DNA of 64,000 nt, taken from positions 421,809-485,808 of the forward strand of contig NW_003546257.1 in assembly GCF_000090795.2 (NCBI RefSeq), written 5' to 3'. Both the position numbers and the translations under genes were made by a program. Source of the stretch: Amphimedon queenslandica. Taxonomy: Eukaryota > Porifera > Demospongiae > Haplosclerida > Niphatidae. Shown here in pieces: positions 12,989 to 26,644 of the stretch; the stretch's first letter is position 1; the number at the start of each line of letters is the position of its first letter. The notes beneath the pieces were generated by a model. That model ran no database searches. It was not told the DNA's origin and saw only the letters and a list, made by a program, of their open reading frames with translations.

Positions 12989-13057
12989 GACAGTAGGCGT
13001 GGCTACCTTAATTTTAACCCGTTAACATAGTGTTCACGGCCTACCACGTGTAAAGCA
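12989..13057. promoter_or_regulatory. 69-bp bidirectional promoter, PSMG4 / EMG1, with CACGTG E-box
   Basis: The start codons of two divergent genes lie 69 bp apart. A canonical E-box CACGTG is at 13045-13050, 8 bp before the EMG1 start. Myc-type E-boxes are common on ribosome-biogenesis genes in animals; binding here is inferred. Confidence 0.6.
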
Positions 13058-14821
13058 ATGGCAACAAAAAGAGTACAGAACAATTATGATGAAGATGAAG
13101 AAGATGGCCGACCAAAAAAGATTCCAAAGACATTAAAAGAGAAGGACTCACAGAAAAGACTAGTACTAGTCCTAGAGAGAGCAAACTTGGAAACTATTAA
13201 AGTATGATTCAAAGCGTAAAATAACAGTCGGGCATCGGACATTTTCTGATCATTTTGCTCAATTGTCCAACAAAATTCTTTGCTGTTCTACCATTTCGTC
13301 TCAAGAACAGAATTTTACAAATAGTCAAAAGCATTTTAACATAGTAACATGTCTGATCGCAGGGTTTCCAAGAAGCATGCTAAGTGAGCTAAACTTCATG
13401 AGCTGACAAGCACTACAATACAGTACATGGCATTTGGAGCAACTTTAAAAATTCATTAAAAATCCAATCTTGATCAGAACATGTATCAGGAAAAGTAGCA
13501 CTATGCCAAAATCCTAAAGGGAAACCCTGTTTGACTGATTCTTCATAAAAATGCTTTGAATGTAATTTCAGACTCTATGACGTAATAATGATGTCAAACA
13601 AGGTGCCAAATATAAATCACAATTAGCTGCTATTTTGATTGCATTTTAGCAAATGTCGCCACATTGTGTGTATTGGGTAATATTCATTAGCAAATTGTTG
13701 TGTTTGGCACCGAGTGCCTCTAATTCCTTTATTTGTCACTTGTCATACTGCTCCTTTGTGTAATGCATAATGCTAATGTACACTCTAGCTCTCCTTATGG
13801 GATTAATCAGAAAAAGTTGATGCATGTACATGTGTGGGTATGCTTGTTATTAGTGTGTCCATGCTGACTATCTAATGGGAATATATTGAACTGTGTTTTA
13901 CTGTTTTTATGTTAGTGTTTTCGGTAGATTGGAAAGAACTTTGAGTTGCTGAATTCTGACAAACACAAGTCCCAGATAGCCAAATATGGTCGTGAAGCAG
14001 CAAGGCCAGACATTACTCACCAGGTGCTGTGAACTGATAACCACACACAGAAACAGTATCATACCACAATGATATCATCCTCTTTCTCTTCCTCTTTCCA
14101 TCAATAACCTCACCTTTATTAAATAGTGTTTGATGATGCTGCTTGACAGCCCTCTCAATAGAGCTGGTATGCTACAAATATACATTCACACGGAGAGAAA
14201 CGTCTTAATTGAGGTACATCCTCAAACGAGAGTACCCCGGACATTTGATAGATTTTGTGGCCTAATGGGTAAGAGATGGTGATTTGGGATTAGCTACGTG
14301 TGAGAGAGTGAGTCTAATTATAGTGATTAGTGCTGGGCAGTGTATGTTGAGACACCTGTTGTTCTTCCACTTGTTTATTCCCTCCAGTTCAGCTGCTACA
14401 CAAATTGAGTATACACGCTGCAGATGGACCCATGAAACTAATGAAGGTAGAGCAGGAATAATGAAAATAATGGATTATTTTTTTTGTATGAAAGGTTATC
14501 AAGAATCCCATCACCGATCACTTGCCAACAGGTTGTAGGAGGATAGGTACTTCTTTCAATGCTGAGCAGTGTCTGAGAGTGGGGCAGTTTGCTCGAGATG
14601 GCCCTGTGGTGTTTGTGGTTGGGGCTATGGCTCATGGAAAGGTAGTGGTCATAGCCACACTTTTAGATTAAATGAAGGCCATTATTAGATTTGTATTTTC
14701 ATTACAGGTTTCTGTTGACTATACTGATCAGGAGATTGCTATTAGTGAGTATCCATTATCTGCTGCCCTCACCTGTACAAAGATATGCTCTGCTTTTGAA
14801 GAGGCTTGGGGTATACACTAA
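13058..14821 (+). CDS. EMG1: rRNA small-subunit pseudouridine N1-methyltransferase NEP1
   Basis: Six exons (13058-13201, 13928-14023, 14127-14268, 14388-14446, 14495-14641, 14708-14821) give 233 aa; human EMG1 has 244. This SPOUT-fold enzyme methylates a pseudouridine in 18S rRNA and is needed for 40S assembly in the nucleolus. Recognised by '[27 protein letters not shown]', 'ARPDITHQ', '[18 protein letters not shown]', '[19 protein letters not shown]' and the SAM-knot region '[21 protein letters not shown]'. The acidic, Lys-rich N-terminus is usual for the family. Intron 1 (726 nt) holds the short inverted-repeat element at 13360-13529. Confidence 0.96.
13360..13529 (+). mobile_element. 170-bp MITE-like element, family B, with terminal inverted repeats
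   Basis: It begins CAGGGTTTCC (13360-13369) and ends GGAAACCCTG (13520-13529), a perfect 10-bp inverted repeat. The inside ('gcatgctaagtgagctaaac', 'acatggcatttggagcaact', 'aaaaatccaatcttgatcag') matches family B units at 5399 and 27417. It carries no coding sequence, and target-site duplications are not obvious. It lies in EMG1 intron 1. A non-autonomous DNA transposon is the likeliest reading. Confidence 0.75.
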
Positions 14822-15024
14822 CAAAACAACAAACGCCATTCCTATTTCACTGTTATTGGTTTCAAAATAAGTTAACTTCAAAATAATCATAACAGTACTA
14901 AATCTAATTTTTGTGTTTTTAAAATCTTGTAATAATGATAAGTAAGAGCTACTAAGACAAGATCAGAGATAACATATGGACAAGTTATTTTAATAGTAGA
15001 GGGTGTTAACAGCAAAGGGTCAGC

Positions 15025-16676
<1,652 letters not shown>

Positions 16677-16993
16677 TTTGCTTTGAGAGAAATAAATAAG
16701 CAAAAGTGAAGAGCAAAGACGAAAACAGGAGGCAAGGAGGCAGAGACACCAGCAATGAAATGTGGTGAGATTTGTGAGGTGTGTCAGTTACTTTTGAACA
16801 CGTCAACGCGCGGAGATCCATGGAAACTGGTTGCTATTAGCTACGACCCGTTGCCCCGCTGTCGTTAAGCACCATTCGGCATTTGGAGAATGTGATTGGT
16901 CAGAAGAAATTCATTAATATTCATTAGATCTAATTTCTTATTCATGACTTAACGAGCTCATGAATAATTCATGAACACGTGTACACATTTGAC
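16677..16993. promoter_or_regulatory. bidirectional promoter, beta-tubulin / MPHOSPH6
   Basis: 317 bp between divergent start codons. ATTGG (an inverted CCAAT box) lies at 16895-16899. No TATA box is evident for either gene. Confidence 0.55.
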
Positions 16994-18083
16994 ATGGCAA
17001 ATCCAGAGAAGCATGATTTATCGAGAGCAGTAGCTGAAATGAAGGCGAGTCAACTGACAGTGCATAATTTACATAAACAAATATTTTTAATTCAATTACT
17101 GCTGAATATGTACTAGCTTTAATCCCTAACTCCATTTCTCCTCCCTTTGCTCCTCCTCCTCCTCCTCCTTATAGTTCATGAAGAGACACTCCACAGATCA
17201 GATAGACTTTGATTCTGGTGGACCATTAACTGATAAGTGGGTCGTAAAGGATCCTCCTAAGAAACCCTCCGCTCCACCAAAGATTCATACCGTAGACACT
17301 TCCTATGTCAAATTTGAAGAACTTAACGAGCTTGGACGATTCTCATTCAATTCTTATAATAAAGATGTTGAGGTAAATTAATGCAATCATGGTGTGTACG
17401 TAATTATGTCCTTATATGTACAGAGTGTAAATTGATTAACTCATGGGCTGTTGTATTGATTAGCATCTACTCTTGCTAGCATGTGACTATTGTAGAGTAG
17501 AACCACAGAGCTGGTAGAACTGAGCTTGACATGCTGTAGTAGAGGATATATTGACATAAGCAGCTCAAATGTCATTACAACTTATCCTACTTATTCACGC
17601 TTTGCTGAGTGACAAGAAAGGCTACCCAATTTGTATTACTATCTCTTATCACTACTGCCATTAACCTTTTTTGTCACATCTGTTATCACTACAATCAGTA
17701 TCTACCCACACAAGCCATTGTACTGTAAGTCATGTACTACAGCCTTTGCCTTGGTACACATGCTACAAAAATCATCTGGTATTGTGTTATTATAGCTGCA
17801 TGCTTGATGTCAGCCACTGCATTTCCTTTATTAGCGTCTTATGGTTGAATACAGAAGAAAATGTGGAGATGAGAGTGATGGTGAGCTAATGGAGGAAGAT
17901 GAGAGAGAGGTTTCAGTTAAAGCTCTTGAGGTTGCAAAAAGGTGAACTTGGAATCAATCATATACCAAGATATGCTGATAGTATTATGTGTAAATATTGT
18001 ACCAATTACCTTGTTAGCAATTATTTTATTTTACTCTTAGATTCAAGGATATGAAAGTACTTGGGAAGAGAAGACGAAAATGA
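16994..18083 (+). CDS. MPHOSPH6: M-phase phosphoprotein 6 (exosome cofactor MPP6)
   Basis: Exons 16994-17044, 17175-17372, 17835-17941 and 18041-18083 give 132 aa; the human protein has 160. MPP6 helps tether the helicase MTR4 to the nuclear RNA exosome and takes part in 5.8S rRNA 3'-end maturation. Recognised by 'LSRAVAEMKFMKR', the conserved 'GRFSFNSYNKDVERLM' motif, and the basic C-terminus 'FKDMKVLGKRRRK'. Intron 1 has a GC-AG boundary: exon 1 ends ATGAAG, followed by GCGAGT, and no GT donor nearby keeps the frame. Polypyrimidine CTCCT repeats precede the exon 2 acceptor. Confidence 0.9.
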
Positions 18084-18363
18084 TCACTAGCTAATTTCTG
18101 GACGATATAACGGAAAGATTTATTTTTTATTTGTCATAACCTCCCTTTAACTGATGATATTCAATTTGATATTGACTATAGTAGTAAAAATAAAGAAACA
18201 GGTAACATGATACTTATATTATTATGTTATGACAATAAATAATCATATTAGATATGTTTTTAGAATTGCTATCTATTCATTACAGATAGTAATTTGAAAA
18301 CAATGACGGTAATAGTATAATAATTAGAAATAATAATAATAAATAATAAGAGGAACTAAGTTA
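18084..18363. other. convergent 3' flanks of MPHOSPH6 and TMEM64
   Basis: AT-rich spacer with AATAAA-type signals on both strands (for example about 18190 and 18234 on the + strand). No genes seen. Confidence 0.5.
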
Positions 18364-19682
18364 CTATCTATCTTCTGGCAGGCCAGATTCAAGGTCATGA
18401 GTTTTTGTTATCTTGGTCAATTCTTGTTTTGCCTTGTGCACAACATATAATGATAAAACGACTGTAACTACTATCTGTAATATCAAAATGATATAGCCAT
18501 CGGCTCGATCTGCTAAAATCTCTTTCATATTTCTAACTGTACTACCCATGTAAGTGTTGAGGAGTTGAGTTGGAAAGAGTCCTATTACGGAGCCTATGAA
18601 AACCTTTGAAAACTTTACTTTGGTCATCTGGAGAAAAAGGAGAGAAGGATACATTATTATCATTAATAAAAGGCAATTCAAAACTGGCCCTATTGAGAAA
18701 ACCACCCACCAAAATTGACCCTCTGGTGATTAACACCACCTAAGCCTAGATCATATGACACCATTATGATGTCTGACATAATACACCAAAAGGAATCAAT
18801 GGAGGAATAGGGTCATTACTTCTACTACTACACTGTTTATTGAGTGAAAAAAGGTCAATAATAGCCTGAGCTATGCAGTTAATGAATGCATCATACTTAT
18901 TCACAGGTGAATAAACAAGCCAGACATGCATACATGATGGAACATTAACTTACAGCAAATAGCGAGTTTTGAAGACCAAAGGGAACAGGAGTGAATCGAG
19001 TGAGAATGATAACTTTGAGACCATGAGGGCCCTCCACCACGCGCATCAATGCTAGCAAAGTAGGATTAGAGAGATATTGAGAGGACCAATCACGGAGACA
19101 GCTCCTGCAGAGTAGAAAAGCGACCGTGAAGCCGATAGCGACAGAGACAGTGATGATTGCCTGTCCTCTAACTAATCCGTACAAATAACCAGCAGTTGTG
19201 TTAAGGATTATGTAGCCAAAACCGAATGGGAAGGAGATGAGGGTAAATAGAAGTATGAATACTATCAAGCTTATGCTGAGAGGTAAGTTCTCCAGCCAAG
19301 AGAGTAACTGGGTAAGATAGCCTCGGCCTAATGCCACAAAGGCAACAGAAATAAGACAGAAGAGAACAATCGGTGCTGTGAATCTCCCACAACGTAAGCA
19401 ACTGCTGCAGCAAGGAGCCCGGCAGCAGGATGATATGGAGAAACGTCTAGCCTCTTCTCCCGCGTCTCCTCTAGGAGAGGCATCAGTAGGTGTATTGGCT
19501 GCTAGGGAGCCCGTACAGTCTATATCATCTAAAGGCCAGAGTGGACCGGGAAACAGGTGAGGTGATTCATCATTACTGTTCTCAGGAGCGGCCAGGGATC
19601 TTTCTGAGGGACTGGGCGAGATGAGAATGTGTTTGGGTACTTCAGAAGAGTCCAGCGGGAGGGCAGTCTCTTTATCAGCCAT
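18364..19682 (-). CDS. TMEM64: transmembrane protein 64 (VTT/SNARE-associated domain)
   Basis: Two exons (18954-19682 and 18364-18627) give 330 aa. A long, Ser/Pro-rich, Cys-studded cytosolic N-terminus is followed by the VTT (DedA-like) membrane region from about residue 100: 'FPFGFGYIILNTTAGYLYG' and 'VIILTRFTPVPFGLQNSLFA', then 'GSVIGLFPTQLLNTYMGSTVR', which match human TMEM64 as remembered. DedA-superfamily relatives (TMEM41B, VMP1) are lipid scramblases of the ER; TMEM64 itself is linked to calcium and Wnt signalling. The intron falls between 'NSLFA' and 'MTKVKF'. An intervening open stretch at 18542-18739 is intronic. Confidence 0.9.
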
Positions 19683-19875
19683 GCTCTGCCACCAGAACTA
19701 ACCGTAACCGAGTCACAGACTAACAAGGTCACCTCAGAGTGACTTTGCTCATTATAGGCGTGCCTCATAGGTGTGGCTTATAATGAATCGGCACATCTTT
19801 TATGTTCCCACTTCAAAGGCTGCTGAAATAATTTTAATATCTTGAAAAGAGAGACCATAATAATAATATTAAAGT

Positions 19876-21193
19876 TTATTTCCCCTTTTGAATAAGCTTT
19901 TCTTTTCCTCTTATGATCCGCTGTCTCTGTAAACAGAAAAAGAAACAGATAATACCACATGCTTTTTCAAAGAAACAGTTCCATTGTACCTCTCTCTTAA
20001 GGAGTTTCACTTTGAACCTCTGGAAGTCGGTCAGGGCAGCTCTTCTCTTGCGTAGCTCAGTTTTCTTGTACCTTGATGACTCCGCCCACTGCTTATCAAT
20101 CTCAGCTGCTGCCCAGGCTTTTAAAAAAAGAACAAAGAAAAAGTAATAATTACAAAAAACGAAGCAAACCTTTCTTGACTGTTTTCTCCCGAGCTGATCT
20201 GGGTATTTTAATCGTATAGTCCAGGAGTGACATCCTGTTGAATTGGAGGGCTTGTCTCTTCACGCCATGAGCTGGACCATCTATCAATGCCTGGTAAGAA
20301 AAACAGGAGAAAGTGTTAAGAGAACTTGCTAACTTTAGCTTATACAAAAAGGTTGGGAAAAAGAGGCTATGTAACAACAAGACAAGATCATATAGTATGC
20401 AAAGTATTCTTTACAAGTTGTAAAAGACATGATGTAATATCATACTTGCTATAAGGAATGATGCAATACATTAATGAAATGTTTGGAGTCTAATCAGTAT
20501 TAATGACAGGATGTGTACAAAGAGACAAAAGTATGTTTGTTGAAGCTTGAGCAGATTATAGTCATGAACCCGAAACATCCTAACAGTTTTTGATGTTGTT
20601 ATGCTATGTAGAAAGTTTGAGCTGATTCCAACAAAAATTTAAGTTATGGCCATTTAAAGAAATGAGCCAATTTGTGAAAAATCCCTGTACTATAGCCCAT
20701 GGTTTTTTTAAATTGCCCCGAAATCACCCCCAATTTTTATTACATTTTCTGATACATATTGACGTACTTATGCTGTGCAGAAAGTTTAAGGAATTCCGAC
20801 ATAAAATTTTTGAATGACCATTTTTTAAAATGGGCCAATTTCTAAAAATGCTAGTCTTGCGGAGTCGTGGGCCAACCTTTAACACGAGTCCACCCACGAG
20901 ACTAAAATCCATGCTTTTTTGTAAAATATTCCTAACTTCAGATACAAATTCTAAATTGATTGATTTAAACTAACTTAGAAATTCACCAAACTGAGGCACT
21001 ACAATACAATAACAGTAATCATCATTATATTACCTTTTTCTGATCAACTACATCAATAATAACACACAGTTTCCCAGTATCAGGACCATCTGTGATAATG
21101 GCTACACGACCTACTTCCACGAACCTTGTAAAAACCTATCAGAAAGACAAATTAATATGAATGAAAAAATAAAGAAAAGATTAGATTCACCAT
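19876..21193 (-). CDS. RPL14: 60S ribosomal protein L14 (eL14)
   Basis: Five exons give 134 aa: 21191-21193 (ATG only), 21034-21135, 20170-20290, 19990-20117 and 19876-19926. Recognised by '[12 protein letters not shown]', '[20 protein letters not shown]', '[22 protein letters not shown]' and '[13 protein letters not shown]'. The first coding exon carries only the start codon, an arrangement common in ribosomal protein genes. The long Ala-rich tail of the vertebrate protein is absent; the end is short and basic. Intron 2 contains family A repeat sequence. It is divergent from the p85-like gene across 115 bp. Confidence 0.94.
20570..20860 (+). repeat. about 1.7 units of the 177-bp intronic repeat (family A)
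   Basis: The core CTGTACTATAGCCCATGG is at about 20687-20704, with the preceding half-unit 'gttatgctatgtagaaagtt' and the following 'ccgaaatcacccccaattttta', 'ttatgctgtgcagaaagttt'. Inside RPL14 intron 2, antisense to the gene compared with the MVD array. Confidence 0.85.
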
Positions 21194-21308
21194 TTTCTAC
21201 AGCAACGTGTTCAGAGATTCTACCACGCATGCGCATTGTGAATTAACATGAATAAAATTAGGCGTGGTCTTAATTAATTAATAGCCAGGCACGCCCATAA
21301 ACTTTGCA
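21194..21308. promoter_or_regulatory. bidirectional promoter, RPL14 / p85-like gene, with NRF1-like site
   Basis: 115 bp between divergent start codons. CGCATGCGCA at 21226-21235 matches the NRF1 half-site palindrome (GCGCATGCGC type). The same GCATGCGCA string occurs in the TONSL promoter at 47388-47396. Confidence 0.6.
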
Positions 21309-24300
21309 ATGGTAGAAGAATGCTTTATTCCTACTACTAAAGAGCTACAAGTTTTGAAAAAATATGCCAGCAGACTTCAAACTGCAATCACTGAGCCCAG
21401 AGAGTTGTCAATGAAACTATTTTCAGCAGGTCTCATTTCTCATTCAACACTTCAAAAGGTTAATGCTCCCGTCACCATACCACTTGCACAGAGCTATGAG
21501 CTTATAAATGATTTATACCATGCTGTTGCCATTGAGCCCAGCAATTTTCACAAACTCCTTACTACACTAGAGGATTATCCTCCACTACTGACTGCTGTTT
21601 CCAAGGAAATGAAAAAAGCCTTCAAAACTAAGGGTAAGTACTAAACACTGGAACAGAACTTGAAATATGAATGCACAATAACTATTATATATTATAATTA
21701 GAATCAAAGGAATCAGAAAGTGCAAACGACCAACAGAAAGGTAAATGTTATTTTCTAGCCACCTACAACTTTATTATGCTAAAATATATTATTTAGAGAT
21801 TATCATTGCTGATGGACGAAGTGTACAAAGAGACTATGATCGCATGCGTTCAAAGTTAGCAGGATTAGTGTTTAACTTTCAGAAAGTAGTTGAAGAGGCA
21901 AATATCAGCATTGAAGATCTGAAGCAATATGTTATCCTTTATCGTGAGGAGTGCAAAGATGAGTTTAAAAAAGCACAAGATTTTAACGAAGTATTTTTTG
22001 TAATTCGTAGCAAGTTTTGCTCTCTCTTCAATTATGAGGTGCTAGTACGAATTGCAGAATATTTTGAGCTTGCTGATGGATTTAAAGTTATAAAAGAATA
22101 TGAAGCAGAGGAAGAAAATTATCGTAAGCTATTGAGTAGCTCCACACTTGCCAGCGAGCTGCAAAGAGAAAATGAACTGCTTCGTCAGAATTTAGCTCAT
22201 GCAAAGAACATTGTTCTTAAGTTTAAACAATGGCCACGACCACCAGCACCAACTGTTGTTGAGTTTCTTGAAATTATTAAAGAGGTTTTTTCTGACCTTG
22301 GAGATTTGATTCATCTTCTTGAAGTTAAAGAAGGATCAATTATTGTTACAATGTGTGCTCCTGAACGAGCAATAGGAGCACTAATAGTTCTGGCAAAGAG
22401 GAAAATAGCATATCTCAAAGATATGGGAGTGACCTGGCTGAAAATTGGAAACACTATGATTATTGAAGACATGGACAAAGTATACACTGACCAAGATGAA
22501 ACTTTAAGTGAGTAATAATGCGCATATCTATGATGCCACATAATTATTCATTAACTAACACATCAGCTATAATGCAAAATACAAGTTAATCACTTATCAG
22601 CTTTCAGGGCATTGCCTAGCTTGTACAGCTTTACCCACAATTGCTAAACTGAAATTAAAGTTATACAGTACTTTCTTAGCAGCTCTCAAGCAGGCTATAG
22701 TTCAAGATGCAAATGGCCCTCCTCCTATTCCTGTGAAAGCTCATGAGAGATGGAAAAGTAGCAGTGCATATATTACAGCTATAAGTAAAGATACAGGTGA
22801 TCCTCCTCCCATTCCTGTGAGACCTGGTATAGCTCAAAGAGATTAATTGATGAATAGCAGTGAATATTTTTATTCATAGGCAAAGATGCAAATCACCCTC
22901 TTCCTATTCCTAGAAGTTATAGTGTAGGTGATGCTCCTCCTCCCATTCCTGCGAGACCTGGTATATAGCTGAAGAGATTATTGATAAATACAGTGCATAC
23001 TTTTTATTCATAGGTAAAGATGCAACTATTCCTAGAAGTAGTAGTGTGGGAGGTGCTCCTCCCATTCCTGTAAGAGTTAGTAAGGGAAGTACCTCGGGAA
23101 GTACAGAGATTGTTCCTACCTCACTTAAGGAAACTGATGCACCTTCTCCAGCCACTCCTACTTCTCCTGTACAGTTGTCAGAATGTGGCTGGTATTGGCA
23201 AAATATATCAAGGTAATTATTTAATTAATTTATTATGTTGTCAACGTACATGATTTTGCTGCCTCTTTTACAGAGAGGAAGTTCGTGCTAAATTAAAAGA
23301 TGCCCTTGAAGGCTCATTCCTTGTACGTGACTCTGAAGGAGGTGCCTATACACTGACAGTTAAGACAGGAGAACAGAATAAGCTAGTCCGTATTATAAAC
23401 TCAAATGGAATGTATGGATTCTCGGGTCTAATACAATACAGGAGTGTACCTGATCTTATTGATCATTACAGGTTTAGATTATTATGTAATAATACTGGTA
23501 TTTGTAATTATGCATGTGAAAAATTGTTGGTGGTATGCAAAAAATAGCTAAGTCTACTACTATTTATAGTCTGTACTCAATGACGAAATTGCAAATATGA
23601 TATAAAATTGCCAATGGCAAATTGTTATTACCTTACCACTATCTCTCTTAGCCTCACTTGATTTCTTTATAGCAGCTCCTATCACGGAGCATTATAGCTC
23701 CTTTAGCTCCTACTGTAGTATATTCACTACATGCAGTGTGCAACAAAGCTATTATTATTTATTATGTAGGGAAGTTTCTCTATCTCAATATAATCGAAAA
23801 CTTGATGTGAAGCTGGTTCATCCAGTATCAAGATTTGCTAAAGTTAGTGTAAGAGAATGGTATTTGGCTGAATTAGAGGTTCAATATAATCCTTGATTCA
23901 GGTCTAGAGAAACTTAGCAAGTTATATAGTTTTAAAGTCTGTGTTTGCATAGATATTGCACTATGTGTCATAAATTACGTGTGCAATTGCACATAATTGT
24001 GCATGTTGCCTTAATTGTCTCAGTAGTCTTTTAACTTCTATGAGCCTCATATAAGTATTTCCTGATTATTGATTCTGTATTGCTTTCTTTTCCATCTCTG
24101 TTTCCAGATATCTGATGAAGGTGTCAAGGAGGAAGATGAAGAAAATGATGTTGAGGAGTTGCTGGAGAACTTAAAAAATGTTACTGAATTGTTTGACTCA
24201 AAAATTGAAGTGTATTTTGAGTTAGAAAAAAAAGCAGAAATAACAAAGAAAGTAAAATAAATTTGCTCTGATTCTCCTTTCTTTCTCCTCTCTCTCTTTC

Positions 24301-26644
24301 CAGGAGGTAGACACCATTTATACTGCTGTAAAAGGATATAGCAATATGGTTGAATTGCTTACAGAACAGCATGAAATTTTGAGGAAGCAAAACCTGGATG
24401 CATCAAAAATGGAGCAAAAAGATAGAATGAAGTATAATAATGACAAATAATAACCTGAATTCTCTTTCCTTTCCTAGTGTAATGGAGAATGCCAAGTTAT
24501 TAAGTCATAAAATCACAGTGGCAGAAAGCAGTCACAAAACATCACTACAGCAGCTGAGAGACTGTAACAGCAAGTTTAGAGCACTAGATAGGGACCTGAA
24601 TGTACTTAGACCAGAACTTATGAGACTACAGTGGGAAAAAGACCAATACACCAGGCAAGAAAAAATAATAATGAAAAAGAAAAGAAATAGGACAATAAAA
24701 AGGATAAATGCTTATATACTTTTTATCTTGTCTCTTTTTTCCTTTCCTTTTCTTTCCTCTCTCCTACACAGTAAATTAGTACAAGAAGGTTTAAGTCACC
24801 AAGAGATATCAGACCGTGTTAAAGATAAAGCAATCAATGAATCAGAGAGTATATATGCAGCAATTTATGGTGCTCCAAAGTTGCAGGATGAAGAGTAAGT
24901 GAGGGAACATTAATAATTATATTGATGTTTTAGATGGGTCTGTGGGGCCAAGAGACTGAGAGATTAAAATTTTATTATTATTATTATTATTTTTGTTGTT
25001 GTTGTTGTTGTTATTTAGCGAGGAGAGAAATGATAATTATGAGCCTCCACTTGTGACACAGAATATTTATCATCCAGGACCACGTCCACCTCTACCTCCT
25101 AGGTGCATCTATTTTAATTGTACAGATTTAATCTCTTCCTCTCAGATCTAGTGACTCACTACAAAAAGATCTAAGGGAGAAAGCAATTGAATCAGACTCA
25201 TATATGGTGAAGTGGCAGAATCAAAAGTAAGTGAGGTTATTATATTAATATGGGTTTGGAGTTGATATTTTAAGCAATGCTATGTATTTTTGCAGGCTAT
25301 GAATTTACAATTATGCAATGTTTTTTAATTTCCCAAAATAAGATCAATTCAAAACAGGCTCATTGTGAATGATAGAAATTCATGAAAATTAAAGTTGTGT
25401 AGCACAAAAAGTGTTGTACATCACACCAATGTGCTCACCTTTTTAGTCAGGATCAGTAAAAGTGTTATTATGATACTATGGCATACATCATATTCTTATG
25501 TTGTATATAGAGTTACAACTAATTCCAAATTTTTTGCCAAAGACAGCACATGGTAATTCATCAAAAATGATTCCAAATGAATTCACCATAAAAAGCAAAA
25601 TCAAAGGCAATGTAAAACTGAAGACCATGACTACTTGAATTGTGCTACTTGAATTGTGCTACTCAGAGATGCCATTATTATTATAGCTGAAACAAAATAG
25701 TATTGGTGCTCAGGGTATGAGTTTTGAAACCATGACTACTCATAGGCCTTCATCTGAAATACAAAGTATTCAACCACCTCCAATTCCACCACCTCCTAAG
25801 TATGCATCTATACTCTTGCTTTTACATACATGCATTCCTCTTTCTAATACCTGCAGGCATTCAATATCACAGACTACTCCACCAACAGTAAGTCCTTGAA
25901 AAAAAAATAGTGCATGAGAGGAGTTTGTTTCCTTATTATTTAATTCTTAATTGGGTTGTATAGCCCTCCATTTCAAAGTGATTGAAAGGGAGTTCATTTT
26001 TTTTGTTGCACAATCATGGACTATAATATCATGCCACAATGCATGCATATACGTCATTCCTATTGTGATATTAATTTCCAGAAAAGACAGATGTTGTTAT
26101 TATTGCTATTATTTTGTTATTGCTATTACCAGTATTTTGTGTTATTAGCTAGTGCCACTACCACACATCCGGCCAGAGACCTGGTATATAGAATGTGACA
26201 GGTATATACGTGTATTACAATGATAATGGATTGTATTACCTATATCCTTGTTTTTCTGGCCATCTCTCTTTTATTAGGTTATGTGCTCATAGGCACTTGC
26301 GTGGTAAACAAAATGGTACATTTTTATGCCGTCCATCAAGAAAGGCAATGCCAAGTGCTAAAGGAGGACTACACACCCATACAATTGATATAGTGTATGT
26401 TAGAGAGATGGAGGGAGTAAAGAATGAGAAGTTTGTTACTTTATGTCTTAACCCCCTTTTCTCCTCTCTCAGTTACAATGGTATCAAGAGCTTAAAAGTT
26501 GTACAAGACAGTAATCGATATGGGTTTGCTATTCCGTGTTGTTATGATTCATTACTGGACCTTGTACTTCATTATTCGGAAAAGTCTTTAGAAATTCACA
26601 ACCCAATATTAACCACTACACTTGCCTTTCCAGTGTTCACTTGA
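21309..26644 (+). CDS. PI3-kinase p85-type regulatory subunit with two novel N-terminal domains
   Basis: Nineteen exons close in frame to 993 aa: 21309-21633, 21702-21740, 21797-22507, 22680-22826, 22880-22960, 23014-23212, 23274-23471, 23770-23842, 24108-24251, 24304-24431, 24478-24654, 24772-24894, 25019-25102, 25146-25226, 25701-25799, 25857-25887, 26149-26201, 26278-26394, 26473-26644. The C-terminal half is class IA PI3K adaptor: nSH2 ('WYWQNISREEVRAKL', 'GSFLVRDSEGG', 'LSQYNRKLDVKLVHPVS'), a long helical iSH2 coiled coil that in p85 binds p110, and cSH2 ('GTFLCRPSRK', 'LTTTLAFPVF'). Both SH2 domains keep the phosphotyrosine-binding Arg. Instead of SH3 and RhoGAP, the N-terminus has a helical about 105-residue domain that looks like a CARD/death fold (inferred), then a second about 230-residue helical/mixed domain and PPPIPxRP linkers. 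Intron 11 is GC-AG. The exon 8 end and exon 15 start are the least certain. Confidence 0.88.
22800..23080 (+). repeat. tandem exon-plus-intron duplication in the proline-rich linker of the p85-like gene
   Basis: Three successive modules share coding sequence ('GKDA...PIPRSxSVG..PPIPxR') and flanking intron sequence ('gacctggtata' donor side and 'ttattcatagg' acceptor side). The period is about 135-155 bp. Introns are copied together with exons, so this is genomic tandem duplication of an exon module. Each copy adds one or two PPPIP-type SH3-binding motifs. Confidence 0.85.
24962..25018 (+). repeat. ATT/GTT microsatellite leading into a splice acceptor
   Basis: (ATT)n followed by (GTT)n runs to TTATTTAG, the acceptor of exon 13 of the p85-like gene. 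Confidence 0.75.

Noticed and set aside
19913-20146. 77-codon open frame on the + strand
   Set aside because: Antisense to RPL14 exons 4 and 5.
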